The notes: generated from the sequence alone by a model not told the origin. A stretch of DNA of 35,469 nucleotides from Rothia nasimurium (GCF_004569295.1 NZ_SPQC01000029.1:1-35469); one strand, 5' to 3'; shown: positions 6,900 to 14,786, numbered from the stretch's first letter. Numbers and translations are program-made.

Positions 6900-8417
6900 G
6901 TGAGCACTACTGAAACCACTACCGCACCCACCAAGCCCGCCGGGCTGCCCGAGCGCATCCAGCACTACATCAACGGTCAGTTCGTTGACTCCATCGACGG
7001 CGAAACCTTCGACGTGCTCGACCCCGTCACCAACCAGCCCTACATCCAGGCTGCCTCGGGCAAGAAAGAAGACATCGAAGCCGCTGTAGCCGCTGCCCGC
7101 ACCGCCTTCACTGAGGGCCCCTGGCCCCGTATGCTCCCGCGCGAACGCGCCCGCGTGCTCATGAAGATCGCCGACATCGTCGAATCCCGTGAGGACGCCC
7201 TCGCCCAGATGGAATCCTTCGACTCCGGCCTACCCATCACCCAGGCCAAGGGCCAGGCCCGACGCGCTGCCGAAAACTTCCGCTTCTTCGCCGACCTCAT
7301 CGTCGCCCAGACCGACGACGCCTTCAAGGTCCCCGGCCGTCAGGTCAACTACGTCAACCGCAAGCCCATCGGCATCGCCGGCCTCATCACCCCCTGGAAC
7401 ACCCCCTTCATGCTGGAATCCTGGAAGCTGGCCCCCGCCCTGGCAACCGGCAACACCGTCGTCCTTAAACCTGCTGAGTTCACTCCCCTTTCGGCTTCCC
7501 TCTGGGCCGGAATCTTCGAAGAAGCAGGCCTACCCGCAGGCGTCTTCAACCTGGTCAACGGCTTCGGTGAAACCGCAGGCGACGCCCTGGTCAAGCACCC
7601 CGAGGTCCCCCTCATCTCCTTCACCGGCGAATCCAAGACCGGCCAAATCATCTTCGCTAACGCGGCCCCCTACCTCAAGGGCCTCTCCATGGAACTTGGC
7701 GGCAAGTCCCCGGCCGTCGTATTCGAAGACGCCGACCTCGAAACCGCCATCAACGCCACCATCTTCGGTGTCTTCTCCCTCAACGGCGAACGCTGCACCG
7801 CAGGCTCCCGCATCCTGGTCCAGCGCAGCATCTACGACGAATTCGTTGAACGCTACGCCGCCCAGGCCAAGCGCGTCAAAGTCGGTCTGCCCTCAGACCC
7901 CGCCACCGAAGTCGGCGCCCTGGTGCACCCCGAGCACTACGAAAAGGTCATGTCCTACGTAGAAATCGGTAAGACCGAAGCCCGCCTCGTCGCAGGCGGC
8001 GAACGCCCCGCCGACTTCCCCGAAGGCAACTTCGTCCTCCCCACCGTCTTCGCCGACGTCGCCCCCGACGCCCGAATCTTCCAGGAAGAAATCTTCGGCC
8101 CCATCGTCGCTATCACCCCCTTCGACACCGACGAAGAAGCCCTAGAACTAGCCAACAACACCAAGTACGGCCTCGCCGCCTACATCTGGACCTCCAACCT
8201 GCAACGCGCCCACAACTTCTCCCAGGCCGTCGAAGCAGGCATGGTCTGGCTCAACTCCAACAACGTCCGCGACCTCCGAACCCCCTTCGGTGGCGTCAAA
8301 GCCTCCGGCCTCGGCCACGAAGGCGGCTACCGCTCCATCGACTTCTACACCGACCAGCAGGCCGTCCACATCAACCTCGGCGAAGTCCATAACTCCGTCT
8401 TCGGCAAGGCCGACTAA
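6900..8417 (+). CDS. hpaE: 5-carboxymethyl-2-hydroxymuconate semialdehyde dehydrogenase
   Basis: A 505-residue NAD-dependent aldehyde dehydrogenase. The GTG start at 6900 follows AAAGGAG at 6887-6893 and sits 46 bp after the regulator. Catalytic residues are all visible: N167 in TPWNTPF, K190, E265 in MELGGKS and the nucleophile C299 in NGERCTAG. Length and motifs fit HpaE/BetB-type enzymes. Its place directly before the extradiol dioxygenase supports oxidation of the ring-fission semialdehyde to 5-carboxymethyl-2-hydroxymuconate. Codons are almost exclusively C-ending, more strongly biased than in hpaH and hpaI, which suggests selection for high expression. Confidence 0.9.
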   Translation: MSTTETTTAPTKPAGLPERIQHYINGQFVDSIDGETFDVLDPVTNQPYIQAASGKKEDIEAAVAAARTAFTEGPWPRMLPRERARVLMKIADIVESREDALAQMESFDSGLPITQAKGQARRAAENFRFFADLIVAQTDDAFKVPGRQVNYVNRKPIGIAGLITPWNTPFMLESWKLAPALATGNTVVLKPAEFTPLSASLWAGIFEEAGLPAGVFNLVNGFGETAGDALVKHPEVPLISFTGESKTGQIIFANAAPYLKGLSMELGGKSPAVVFEDADLETAINATIFGVFSLNGERCTAGSRILVQRSIYDEFVERYAAQAKRVKVGLPSDPATEVGALVHPEHYEKVMSYVEIGKTEARLVAGGERPADFPEGNFVLPTVFADVAPDARIFQEEIFGPIVAITPFDTDEEALELANNTKYGLAAYIWTSNLQRAHNFSQAVEAGMVWLNSNNVRDLRTPFGGVKASGLGHEGGYRSIDFYTDQQAVHINLGEVHNSVFGKAD

Positions 8418-8434
8418 AACCTCACCACACACCC

Positions 8435-8473
8435 GCGGCCGCCGGGTAGGCATCGTAGCCTCCCGGCGACCGC
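8435..8473 (+). other. GC-rich hairpin between hpaE and hpaD
   Basis: Arms 8440-8451 and 8458-8468 pair (7 bp, bulged T, 4 bp) around a 6-nt loop, and four further pairs extend the base. No T-tract follows, so it is not a classical terminator. An mRNA-stability or processing element separating hpaE from hpaD is possible. Confidence 0.45.
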
Positions 8474-8494
8474 CCCACCCAAGAAAGCAAAACC

Positions 8495-9601
8495 ATGTCA
8501 CCTACCTTTGTTGACTACCCCGTCATCGTGCCCGACGAGAATGCACCCGATATCGTCCGCTGCGCCTCCATGGAACTGGTCGTCACCGACCTCGAACGCT
8601 CCCGCAACTTCTACGTCGACGTGCTCGGCCTCGTCGTCACCGAACAAGACGAGAACACCATCTACCTGCGCTCCCTCGAAGAGTTCATCCACCACAACCT
8701 GATCCTGCGCAAGGGCGACGTTCCGGCTGTGGCAGCTTTCTCCTACCGCGTCCGCACCCCCGAAGACCTCGACAAAGCTGAAAAGTTCTACACCGCCCGC
8801 GGCTGCGAGGTACGTCGCAAGAAGGACGGCTTCGTCAAGGGCCTCGGCGACTCCGTGCGCGTACTCGACCCCCTCGGCTTCCCCTACGAATTCTTCTACG
8901 ATGTCGACCACGTCGAACGCCTAGCCTGGCGCTACGAACTCCACACCCCCGGCGCCCTCGTCCGCCTCGACCACTTCAACCAGGTCACCCCCGACGTCCC
9001 CAAGGCCATCGAATACATGGAAGACCTCGGCTTCCGCGTCACAGAAGACATCCAGGACGAAGCTGGCACCTCCTATGCCGCCTGGATGCGCCGTAAGCCC
9101 ACCGTTCACGACACCGCCATGACCGGCGGCGACGGCCCCCGCATGCACCACGTCGCCTTCGCCACCCACGAAAAGCACAACATCATCGCCATCTGCGACA
9201 AGCTCGGCGCCCTGCGTCTTTCTGACCGCATCGAACGCGGCCCCGGCCGCCACGGCGTCTCCAACGCCTACTACCTCTACCTGCGCGACCCCGACGGCCA
9301 CCGCGTCGAAATCTACACCCAGGACTACTACACCGGCGACCCCGACAACCCCCGCGTCACCTGGGACGTCCACGATAACCAGCGCCGCGACTGGTGGGGC
9401 ACCCCCGTCGTCCCCTCCTGGTACACCGACGCCTCCCGCGTGCTCGACCTCGACGGTAATCTCGTGCCCCTGGTCGAACGCACCGACGATTCCGAAATGG
9501 AACAGACCATCGGTGCCGACGGCTTCTCCTACACCCGCGCTGGCGAAGAAGATATGCCCGACTGGAAGAAGGGCGAATACAAGCTGGGGCACCAGCTGTA
9601 G
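8495..9601 (+). CDS. hpaD: 3,4-dihydroxyphenylacetate 2,3-dioxygenase (type I extradiol)
   Basis: A 368-residue two-module vicinal-oxygen-chelate dioxygenase that opens the homoprotocatechuate ring to 5-carboxymethyl-2-hydroxymuconic semialdehyde. The structurally characterised Brevibacterium fuscum enzyme (HPCD) uses H155, H214 and E267 for iron and H200, Y257 and N157 in the active site. All appear here with a constant +5 shift: H160, H219, E272, H205, Y262 and N162. That makes the assignment unusually firm for a sequence-only call and suggests Fe(II) or Mn(II) dependence as in that family. The N-terminal module (about 22-140) lacks the metal ligands, as is normal. The Shine-Dalgarno (AAGAAAG) is modest. 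hpaH follows after 9 bp. Confidence 0.95.
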   Translation: MSPTFVDYPVIVPDENAPDIVRCASMELVVTDLERSRNFYVDVLGLVVTEQDENTIYLRSLEEFIHHNLILRKGDVPAVAAFSYRVRTPEDLDKAEKFYTARGCEVRRKKDGFVKGLGDSVRVLDPLGFPYEFFYDVDHVERLAWRYELHTPGALVRLDHFNQVTPDVPKAIEYMEDLGFRVTEDIQDEAGTSYAAWMRRKPTVHDTAMTGGDGPRMHHVAFATHEKHNIIAICDKLGALRLSDRIERGPGRHGVSNAYYLYLRDPDGHRVEIYTQDYYTGDPDNPRVTWDVHDNQRRDWWGTPVVPSWYTDASRVLDLDGNLVPLVERTDDSEMEQTIGADGFSYTRAGEEDMPDWKKGEYKLGHQL

Positions 9602-9610
9602 GGGTTTTCT

Positions 9611-10396
9611 ATGCTCACTAAAGAACAGCTCACCAAAATTGCCAATGACCTGGCCGAGGCCGAAGCAAATCGCACCATGATTCCGCGCCTGACCGCCACT
9701 TACCCCGACATGACCGTTGAGGACTCCTACGCGGTGCAGAACATGTGGCGGGTCCGGGGCGAGGCCGCTGGCCGCCGCCTCATTGGCCGCAAAATCGGGC
9801 TGACCTCCAAGGTCATGCAAGAAGCCACCGGCATTACCGAGCCCGACTACGGGGCGATCTTCGCTGACCAGGTTTACGAAAACGGCTCGGTCATTGAGCA
9901 CTCCCAGTACTCCAACGTGCGTATTGAGGTTGAGCTGGCTTTCGTGCTCAAGGACGACCTGACCGGGCCCAATGTCACTATTTTTGACGTGTTGCGGGCC
10001 ACCGAATATGTGGTTCCAGCCCTGGAGATTCTGAGCTCCCGCATTGAGATGGAGGGCCGCACCATCGTCGATACCATCAGCGACAATGCTGCCCTGGGCG
10101 CCATGGTCTACGGGGGTAACCCGGTAAATCCGGCCTCCATTGACCTGCGCTGGGTCTCAGCTCTGCTCTACCGCAACGAGCAGATTGAAGACACCGGGGT
10201 GGCAGCTGCCGTCCTCAACCACCCGGCCAACGGCGTTGCCTGGCTGGCCAATAAGCTGGCTGCCCACGGGGATTCCCTCACAGCCGGTGAGATTATTCTG
10301 GCCGGTTCTTTCACCAAGCCCATGTGGGTGCACCCGGGCGATACCGTCTACGCCGACTATGGGGACTTAGGAGCAGTAACGTGTCGCTTCGTCTAG
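9611..10396 (+). CDS. hpaH: 2-oxo-hept-3-ene-1,7-dioate hydratase
   Basis: A 261-residue member of the FAH-fold hydratase/decarboxylase family (MhpD/HpaH/DmpE). Characteristic segments are [13 protein letters not shown] (about 57-69), [11 protein letters not shown] (about 77-87), [11 protein letters not shown] with the acidic metal ligands (about 103-113) and a terminal [14 protein letters not shown]. It adds water to the heptenedioate made by the HpaG step, giving 4-hydroxy-2-oxoheptanedioate for HpaI. The start lies 9 bp after hpaD with a weak AGGGG ribosome site. Its 3' end overlaps hpaI by 16 bp, so translation is probably coupled. Codon use is less C-biased than hpaE/hpaD. Confidence 0.92.
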   Translation: MLTKEQLTKIANDLAEAEANRTMIPRLTATYPDMTVEDSYAVQNMWRVRGEAAGRRLIGRKIGLTSKVMQEATGITEPDYGAIFADQVYENGSVIEHSQYSNVRIEVELAFVLKDDLTGPNVTIFDVLRATEYVVPALEILSSRIEMEGRTIVDTISDNAALGAMVYGGNPVNPASIDLRWVSALLYRNEQIEDTGVAAAVLNHPANGVAWLANKLAAHGDSLTAGEIILAGSFTKPMWVHPGDTVYADYGDLGAVTCRFV

Positions 10397-11208
10397 ATAA
10401 GCCCTTCGGCCAGCATCTGCACACCCTCGGACGCCCCGCGGTGGGCATGTGGGTCTGCTCAGGTTCACCGGTGGTCGCCGAAATCTGCGCCGGTTCCGGC
10501 CTGGACTGGCTACTCATTGACGGGGAGCACGGGGTTGCCAGCCTTGAGACGGTGCAGCAGCTATTGCAGGTGACGGCTGCCTACCCGGTGCAGGACATGG
10601 TGCGCCTTCCCTCCCTGGATGTTGTCGCTGTTAAGCAGTTCTTGGACGCCGGTGCCCAGAACCTGCTCATTCCCATGGTCGATACTGCCCAGATGGCTCG
10701 GGACGCGGTCGCTGCTACCCGTTACCCTCCGGCGGGGGTGCGCGGGGTGGGGTCTGCCCTGTCTCGTTCAGCCCGCTGGGGCGGGGTGCCCGGCTACCTG
10801 ACCGAGGCCGAGAAGTATATTTCGCTTTTTGTGCAGATCGAGTCGGCGGCAGCCGTGGCCAATGCTGAGGAGATTTGCGCGGTGGACGGCCTGGCCGGGG
10901 TCTTCATCGGGCCCTCAGACTTGGCTGCCTCCATGGGGTTGCTGGGCCAGCAGAACCACCCGCAGGTGGTGGACGCCGTAAAGCGGGTTATCGAGATAGC
11001 CCGTGCCGCCGGGGTGAAGGTAGGCGTGAATGCCTTCGACCCGGCGCAGGCAGAGGACTATCTGGCTGCCGGCGCTGATTTTATTCTGGTGGCCGCTGAC
11101 GTGCAGCTCCTGGCCTTGGAGTCTAAGAAGCTGGCTGCTCGCTTCGTCCAGGATGCCACCCCCGGCTCCGCCGATGTAGGCTACTTTGGAGGAACCGAAC
11201 GGTCATGA
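10381..11208 (+). CDS. hpaI: 4-hydroxy-2-oxoheptanedioate aldolase (class II)
   Basis: A 275-residue HpcH/HpaI TIM-barrel aldolase that splits 4-hydroxy-2-oxoheptanedioate to pyruvate and succinic semialdehyde. The E. coli HpaI residues H45, R70, E149 and D175 are present with a constant +5 shift: H50 (DGEH), R75 (VRLP), E154 (QIES) and D180 (GPSD). The GTG start at 10381 is inside the end of hpaH and is preceded by TAGGAG at 10368-10373. It is the last pathway gene of the operon. Immediately after its stop the sequence turns into the truncated end of an unrelated hydrolase gene on the other strand. Confidence 0.93.
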   Translation: MSLRLDKPFGQHLHTLGRPAVGMWVCSGSPVVAEICAGSGLDWLLIDGEHGVASLETVQQLLQVTAAYPVQDMVRLPSLDVVAVKQFLDAGAQNLLIPMVDTAQMARDAVAATRYPPAGVRGVGSALSRSARWGGVPGYLTEAEKYISLFVQIESAAAVANAEEICAVDGLAGVFIGPSDLAASMGLLGQQNHPQVVDAVKRVIEIARAAGVKVGVNAFDPAQAEDYLAAGADFILVAADVQLLALESKKLAARFVQDATPGSADVGYFGGTERS

Positions 11209-11856
11209 GCGCCGCAAAATTGTTGAGCGGATCAGCAAGGTGGTCTTCCACCACATCAGCGTCAACTGCTACCCAATCGGTGGGGCCGGCATGGTCGCCA
11301 CATCGTTTTGTCATTCCAGCAAAGACCGGGTCAGCTAGCTCTCCTGCTGGACTCGCTGGGTCAGCCGCAGCTAGCGCAGCTGCTAGCGGGTAGTGTTCTA
11401 CCCCGTACATGCCAGCGGGGACGCCGTCATGGATGAGCCCCAGGAACGCCCATATATGGCATAGGGGACGTCCGGAACGATTTCTTGGGCGCGTTGTTGG
11501 AGGGTGGGTTCGTCCGAGACATAGACCTGCCAACCGCCTTCTCCAGTGCCTTGCCATATGCCGCTGGCTACGCAGGTGGCCCTATGGCCAACGTGATCTG
11601 TGGCAGCTACTGCATATCCGTGGTCAAGGAGGGTACTGATGAGGTGGAGGTAGCGGTGTGAATGCTTGCCCAGTCCGTGAATGACGTGGACGATGCCTCG
11701 GGGTTGACTTGCCGGTACATACACCCCAGGCATGGACGTCGTCGCGTCCGTTTGCGGAGGTAAAGGTGAATTCGTGTAAATCCATAATTGATACTTCTTT
11801 GTATGGGGTGTTGACAGTAGGTATTGTACCCCCCTATGAAAAGTATTCTGGAGCAC
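11205..11856 (-). pseudogene. Alpha/beta-hydrolase (S33 lysophospholipase-like) remnant, frameshifted and C-terminally truncated
   Basis: The 11398-11856 part encodes an N-terminal half with GIVHVIHGLGKHSHRY (oxyanion region), DHVGH and the nucleophile elbow GRSWGS, then runs into a stop. A different frame at about 11205-11440 continues with family-like sequence: FAGMTKRCGD, then WVAVDADVVEDHLADPLNNF. About 40 residues expected between the two halves are missing, and the C-terminal third with the catalytic Asp and His is absent because the homology stops where hpaI ends (about 11205). I conclude the gene is dead. In intact relatives the enzyme hydrolyses monoacylglycerols or similar esters. 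The break at 11205-11208 probably marks a rearrangement endpoint of the hpa module. Confidence 0.7.
11811..11840 (+). promoter_or_regulatory. Candidate promoter at the edge of the AT-rich island
   Basis: A consensus TTGACA (11811-11816), 18-bp spacer and TATGAA (11835-11840). It points into the AT-rich island and could drive the secreted-protein gene with a leader of about 175 nt. It overlaps the 5' end of the hydrolase remnant, which runs the other way. Confidence 0.4.
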
Positions 11857-11929
11857 ATCGTGGCGAAATGTTCCTGGATCCCTCGCGTAGAGTTTTATGT
11901 AATGTCGTAAAATTTTTTTGGGATAACTA

Positions 11930-11958
11930 TTGACTCAATTTTTCATTGTATGTAGTGT
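11930..11958 (+). promoter_or_regulatory. Candidate promoter of the secreted hydrophobic protein gene
   Basis: TTGACT (11930-11935), 17-bp spacer and TAGTGT (11953-11958). Transcription would begin within the 8-bp tandem repeats that start at 11962, placing them at the 5' end of the message. Confidence 0.4.
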
Positions 11959-11961
11959 TGA

Positions 11962-11993
11962 AGCCCACAAGCCCACAAGCCCACAAGCCCACA
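11962..11993 (+). repeat. Four perfect tandem copies of AGCCCACA
   Basis: The 8-bp unit repeats at 11962, 11970, 11978 and 11986 without a mismatch, between a candidate promoter and the ribosome site of the secreted protein gene. Short perfect tandem repeats like this can gain or lose units by slippage. Here a change would alter leader length, not reading frame. Confidence 0.9.
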
Positions 11994-12024
11994 ATTGAAA
12001 ATCTCTTTCGAAGAAGGTGCGATG

Positions 12025-12546
12025 ATGCATTATTTAAAGAATTTTTTTATTGTTATATTGTCAGTTCTAATGCTTTTCTCTTTCTCGCCAGCGCAGGCGA
12101 GCAATAATTTTCTAGATGAAGGTTCTCGATATTCTACAATAAACATTTCTAGCAACCCGGTGTTTGATGCTAATGAAGACCATGGCGAGGCTCTTGGGGA
12201 AAAATTTTCTTCCATTGGAGAAGGTGAAAGCTTTTCTTTCTTTGCTGATGGCAGTATTTTCTCTGTAGAGAAAAAGTCAGGGAATATATTTGTTGAAACC
12301 ACTGCTTTATCTCTATATAAAGGTTCAATGCCATCCGCATCTTTTTGTGCAACTACTGTGGCAACAATAATTTTTGAAATTGGATCGGTTGCTTTGTTCG
12401 CTGCTGCGGCAACCATGGCTCCTGGTTCATTCTTAGTATTGGGAGGGATTGCTTTCAACTCCACACAGGTAGCTTATCTTGCTTCAGCGGCTGGCAGTTT
12501 TGCTGCGCTGCAGGCATATCTAGATTCACATTTTTGTCGGAGGTAG
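12025..12546 (+). CDS. Secreted protein with Cys-flanked hydrophobic C-terminus, unknown function
   Basis: A 173-residue protein. The ATG at 12025 is preferred to that at 12022 because AAGAAGG (12011-12017) is then 7 nt away. Residues 1-25 form a clear Sec signal peptide (a Lys near the start, a long Ile/Leu/Val/Phe core, cleavage after AQA). The mature part begins with a polar, acidic segment (26-105). It ends in a 60-residue Ala/Gly-rich hydrophobic region lying between just two cysteines, C108 and C171, with a CRR terminus. A disulfide could close the hydrophobic region into a loop. I recognise no family. The layout resembles secreted bacteriocin- or pore-former-like precursors, but that is a guess. 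The gene is far more AT-rich than its surroundings, with AT-ending codons, which indicates recent transfer. Two tiny membrane peptides follow directly. Confidence 0.8.
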   Translation: MHYLKNFFIVILSVLMLFSFSPAQASNNFLDEGSRYSTINISSNPVFDANEDHGEALGEKFSSIGEGESFSFFADGSIFSVEKKSGNIFVETTALSLYKGSMPSASFCATTVATIIFEIGSVALFAAAATMAPGSFLVLGGIAFNSTQVAYLASAAGSFAALQAYLDSHFCRR

Positions 12547-12548
12547 TG

Positions 12549-12671
12549 ATGTCTGATTCTGGATACCTGTACCTTGCTGTGTCCTGTTGTGCTATGTCAG
12601 TTATTTCCTTTTGTTTAGGTTATTTCCAACAAAGGAGGAACATTAAATGTGGTCTGTACTCGGAGGAATAG
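12549..12671 (+). CDS. Small membrane peptide (40 aa), unknown
   Basis: ATG at 12549, two bases after the preceding stop. The product has one hydrophobic segment (about residues 7-25, with four Cys) followed by a basic stretch (QQRRNIK). The last part overlaps the next small gene in another frame. Tight spacing suggests translational coupling to the secreted protein gene; without a family match its reality as a coding gene is only moderately supported. Confidence 0.45.
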   Translation: MSDSGYLYLAVSCCAMSVISFCLGYFQQRRNIKCGLYSEE

Positions 12672-12745
12672 CAATTGTTATCTGCCCCGTTTTCTCTTAC
12701 TGGCTGGGGGCTAAATTTGCAATGAAGCGACATCTGAAACCATAA
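12647..12745 (+). CDS. Small single-helix membrane peptide (32 aa), unknown
   Basis: ATG at 12647 preceded by AAAGGAGG at 12631-12638, the best ribosome site in this island, 8 nt upstream. It encodes a single transmembrane helix (about residues 3-25) with a basic tail (MKRHLK). A strong ribosome site on so short a frame, after a secreted hydrophobic protein, suits an immunity or accessory peptide, but this is inference from layout only. Confidence 0.5.
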   Translation: MWSVLGGIAIVICPVFSYWLGAKFAMKRHLKP

Positions 12746-12759
12746 AATCCGAACAGTAG

Positions 12760-12815
12760 GAAAGCAGGGCTATTGATGGAATATCTGTAAGGAAACCACC
12801 GTATACCCTGCTTTC
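12760..12815. repeat. Inverted repeat between the island and the paa operon
   Basis: GAAAGCAGGG (12760-12769) pairs with CCCTGCTTTC (12806-12815), and an adjoining TAT/ATA extends the stem. The enclosed loop is about 30 nt. It lies between the convergent ends of the small-peptide genes and paaG. There is no clear T-tract, so termination is possible but weakly supported; it could also mark an island edge. Confidence 0.45.
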
Positions 12816-12834
12816 TGGTTCTTATCTTAGAAAT

Positions 12835-13605
12835 CTACCTACCCCGAAAAACCGGTCTCCGCTTCTCTGTGAAAGCGGCGAAACCCTCGGCATAGTCCGC
12901 AGAGGAGCACAGGTTGCCCTGAGCTTTGTTCTCAGCTTCAACGGACTCCCAGAGGCCCACCCGGGCGTCGCGCACCTGGGCCACCAGCTGCTTAGACGCC
13001 ATAAAGGCCCCGGTCGCCCCGGCTGCCACTTTGGCCACCTTCTCGCGGGTGAAGTCCAGGAGCTCCTCGGCGGGAACAGCCCGGCTAAAGAGCCCGGCCG
13101 TCACAGCCTCAGCCCCAGACATCAGGTCAGCCGTATAAATCAGGTCCAGAGCCCGGTGGGCGCCCAGCCGCTCCACAAAAAGGGCATGCCCACCAGAATC
13201 CAGGGTGGCGCCCAAGTTAGCAAAGGGGGAGCCAATCTTGGCGTTCTCAGCCACATAAACCACGTCAGTAGCAATGGCCAGACCCAGCCCCACCCCCAGG
13301 CAGGGGCCCTGCACCGCAGCAAAGGTCGGGGCAGGGAAAGCACTCATCTTCTTCAGCAGCGGGGTCACCTGACCGGCCAGGTAACCGTAGGTGTCGTCCT
13401 CAGCAGGCACCAGACCGGCGATATCGCGCCCGGCGCAGAAACCGCGCCCCTCCCCGCGCAGAAGCAGGGCGCGGCCGCCCGCCGCGGCCGCCTCGTCGTA
13501 GGCGGCAGAAAGCTCGGCCAGGGCGGCCTCGTTCACGGCGTTCATCTTTTCGGGGGCGTTCAGCACGACCTCGGCGACAGCGCCCTCAATGGTCAAATCA
13601 ATCAA
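12835..13605 (-). CDS. paaG: 1,2-epoxyphenylacetyl-CoA isomerase (crotonase family)
   Basis: A 256-residue crotonase-fold protein from a TTG start, with AGGAGGGG directly upstream overlapping the paaE stop. The CoA-oxyanion segments are present (FCAGRDI near residue 57 and GPCLGVGLGL near 100). Where hydratases carry the second Glu, this protein has NLGATLDSGGH, i.e. the Asp typical of PaaG, which isomerises the ring epoxide to oxepin-CoA. As the last gene after paaABCDE, it is well placed for that step. A PaaB-type enoyl-CoA hydratase function is the alternative, but the Asp and the context favour PaaG. Confidence 0.8.
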   Translation of the reverse strand: MIDLTIEGAVAEVVLNAPEKMNAVNEAALAELSAAYDEAAAAGGRALLLRGEGRGFCAGRDIAGLVPAEDDTYGYLAGQVTPLLKKMSAFPAPTFAAVQGPCLGVGLGLAIATDVVYVAENAKIGSPFANLGATLDSGGHALFVERLGAHRALDLIYTADLMSGAEAVTAGLFSRAVPAEELLDFTREKVAKVAAGATGAFMASKQLVAQVRDARVGLWESVEAENKAQGNLCSSADYAEGFAAFTEKRRPVFRGR

Positions 13606-13618
13606 GGCTACACCCCTC

Positions 13619-14770
13619 CTAGGCGTTGAAGTCCACGGTCACGGCGTCGGAGCAGGGGCGAGTCTGGCAGGTGAGAATGTAGCCGGCCTCGACCTCGTCC
13701 TTTTCCAGGGCGTAGTTTTCTTCCATCTTCACGTCACCCGAAACAACCTTGGCGCGGCAGGTGCCGCAGACGCCACCGGCGCAGGCGAAGGGCACGTCGG
13801 CGCGTACGCGCAGGGCGGCGTTAAGGATGGTTTCGTTGGCAGAAACGGGGGACTCAACGGAGGATGAGGTGCCGTCCAGGTTGAAGGAGATGGCGTAGTT
13901 AGCGCCGGCCGAGTCAGCCTCCACGGCTCGGCCCTGCTGGCCTGCGGGGGCTTCAGGCTTGCCGGTGGTGAAGAGTTCGAAGCGAACGTCGTCCTCGCGC
14001 ACACCGCGCGCGGCCAGGGTATCGCGGCAGAGCTGCACTAGCTCGAAGGGGCCGCAGAGGAACCACTCGTCGGCCTTGTCCACCTGGATGACGTGGTCCA
14101 AGATGGCGTTGAGCTTCTCATCATCGATGCGGCCGCTCATGAGCGGGTTGATGCGCTGTTCGCGGGAGAGCACGTGGTGCACGGCGAAGCGGGTGGGGTA
14201 GCGGTCCTTGAGGTCGCCGATTTCTTCGGCGAACATGACGTCCATGGCCGACTTGTTGGCATAGACCAGGTCAAAGGTGCTGGTGGGTCTGGTCTTGAGC
14301 ACGGTGCGGGCGATGGCGATGATGGGGGTGATGCCTGAGCCGGCGGCGAAGGCGATCATGTGCTCGCCACCTGCCGCGGCGGCGTCCTCAGCAATTTTTT
14401 CGGGGTTATTCAGACTGGTGATGGTGCTCTTGGAGACGAAGGCACCCTGGGGGTTCATAACGTCGATCTGGTAGCCGGGTTCGAGGGTGTCGTTAGCCCA
14501 GTTGGAGAAGAGGCCGCCGAAGTCGCGCTTGATGGCGACGCGGATTTCGCCGGGGGTGGGTTCGGCGCAGATGGAGTAGGAGCGGCGGACTTCCTGCCCG
14601 TCAATCTGGGCGCGCAAGGCGACGTACTGGCCCGGCAGGTAGTCGTAGTCGGCAGCGAGCTCGTCGGGCACGGTGAAGGTGACTTCGACGGAGTCTTTGG
14701 TGAGTTTGCGGACGCCCGCCACGGTCAGCGTGTTAAAGGTGGCGCGGCGGCGGGTGCTGGTGTCGGTCAT
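13619..14770 (-). CDS. paaE: Phenylacetyl-CoA 1,2-epoxidase reductase subunit
   Basis: A 383-residue electron-transfer protein that passes NADPH electrons to the PaaA diiron centre. An FAD-binding domain has R63-S-Y-S66. An NAD(P)-binding domain follows (GSGITPIIAI near 138-147). The C-terminal plant-type ferredoxin domain has cluster cysteines C330, C335, C338 and C368. This order (FAD, NAD, then 2Fe-2S) and the length are standard for PaaE. GAGGAAG precedes the ATG. It lies 16 bp after paaD in the paaABCDEG operon. Confidence 0.95.
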   Translation of the reverse strand: MTDTSTRRRATFNTLTVAGVRKLTKDSVEVTFTVPDELAADYDYLPGQYVALRAQIDGQEVRRSYSICAEPTPGEIRVAIKRDFGGLFSNWANDTLEPGYQIDVMNPQGAFVSKSTITSLNNPEKIAEDAAAAGGEHMIAFAAGSGITPIIAIARTVLKTRPTSTFDLVYANKSAMDVMFAEEIGDLKDRYPTRFAVHHVLSREQRINPLMSGRIDDEKLNAILDHVIQVDKADEWFLCGPFELVQLCRDTLAARGVREDDVRFELFTTGKPEAPAGQQGRAVEADSAGANYAISFNLDGTSSSVESPVSANETILNAALRVRADVPFACAGGVCGTCRAKVVSGDVKMEENYALEKDEVEAGYILTCQTRPCSDAVTVDFNA

Positions 14771-14786
14771 GGCGTCTTCCTCGGGT

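Noticed and set aside
7189-7962. 257-residue Pro/Ser-rich frame on the plus strand
   Set aside because: Out-of-frame reading of hpaE with the composition typical of a shifted GC-rich gene.
8921-9901. 326-residue frame on the minus strand
   Set aside because: Antisense to hpaD and hpaH, rich in Gly/Val/Asp as expected from the complement of C-ending codons; the sense genes have all catalytic residues.
11205-11393. 62-residue frame overlapping the hpaI stop by ATGA
   Set aside because: Low-complexity Ser/Ala product with no ribosome site of its own; it lies opposite the hydrolase remnant, whose homology explains the sequence better.
11962-11993. CRISPR-like array
   Set aside because: The units are 8 bp and contiguous without spacers; a simple tandem repeat.
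11995-12024. TTG start giving a longer secreted protein
   Set aside because: No ribosome site and it would bury the signal peptide behind a polar extension.
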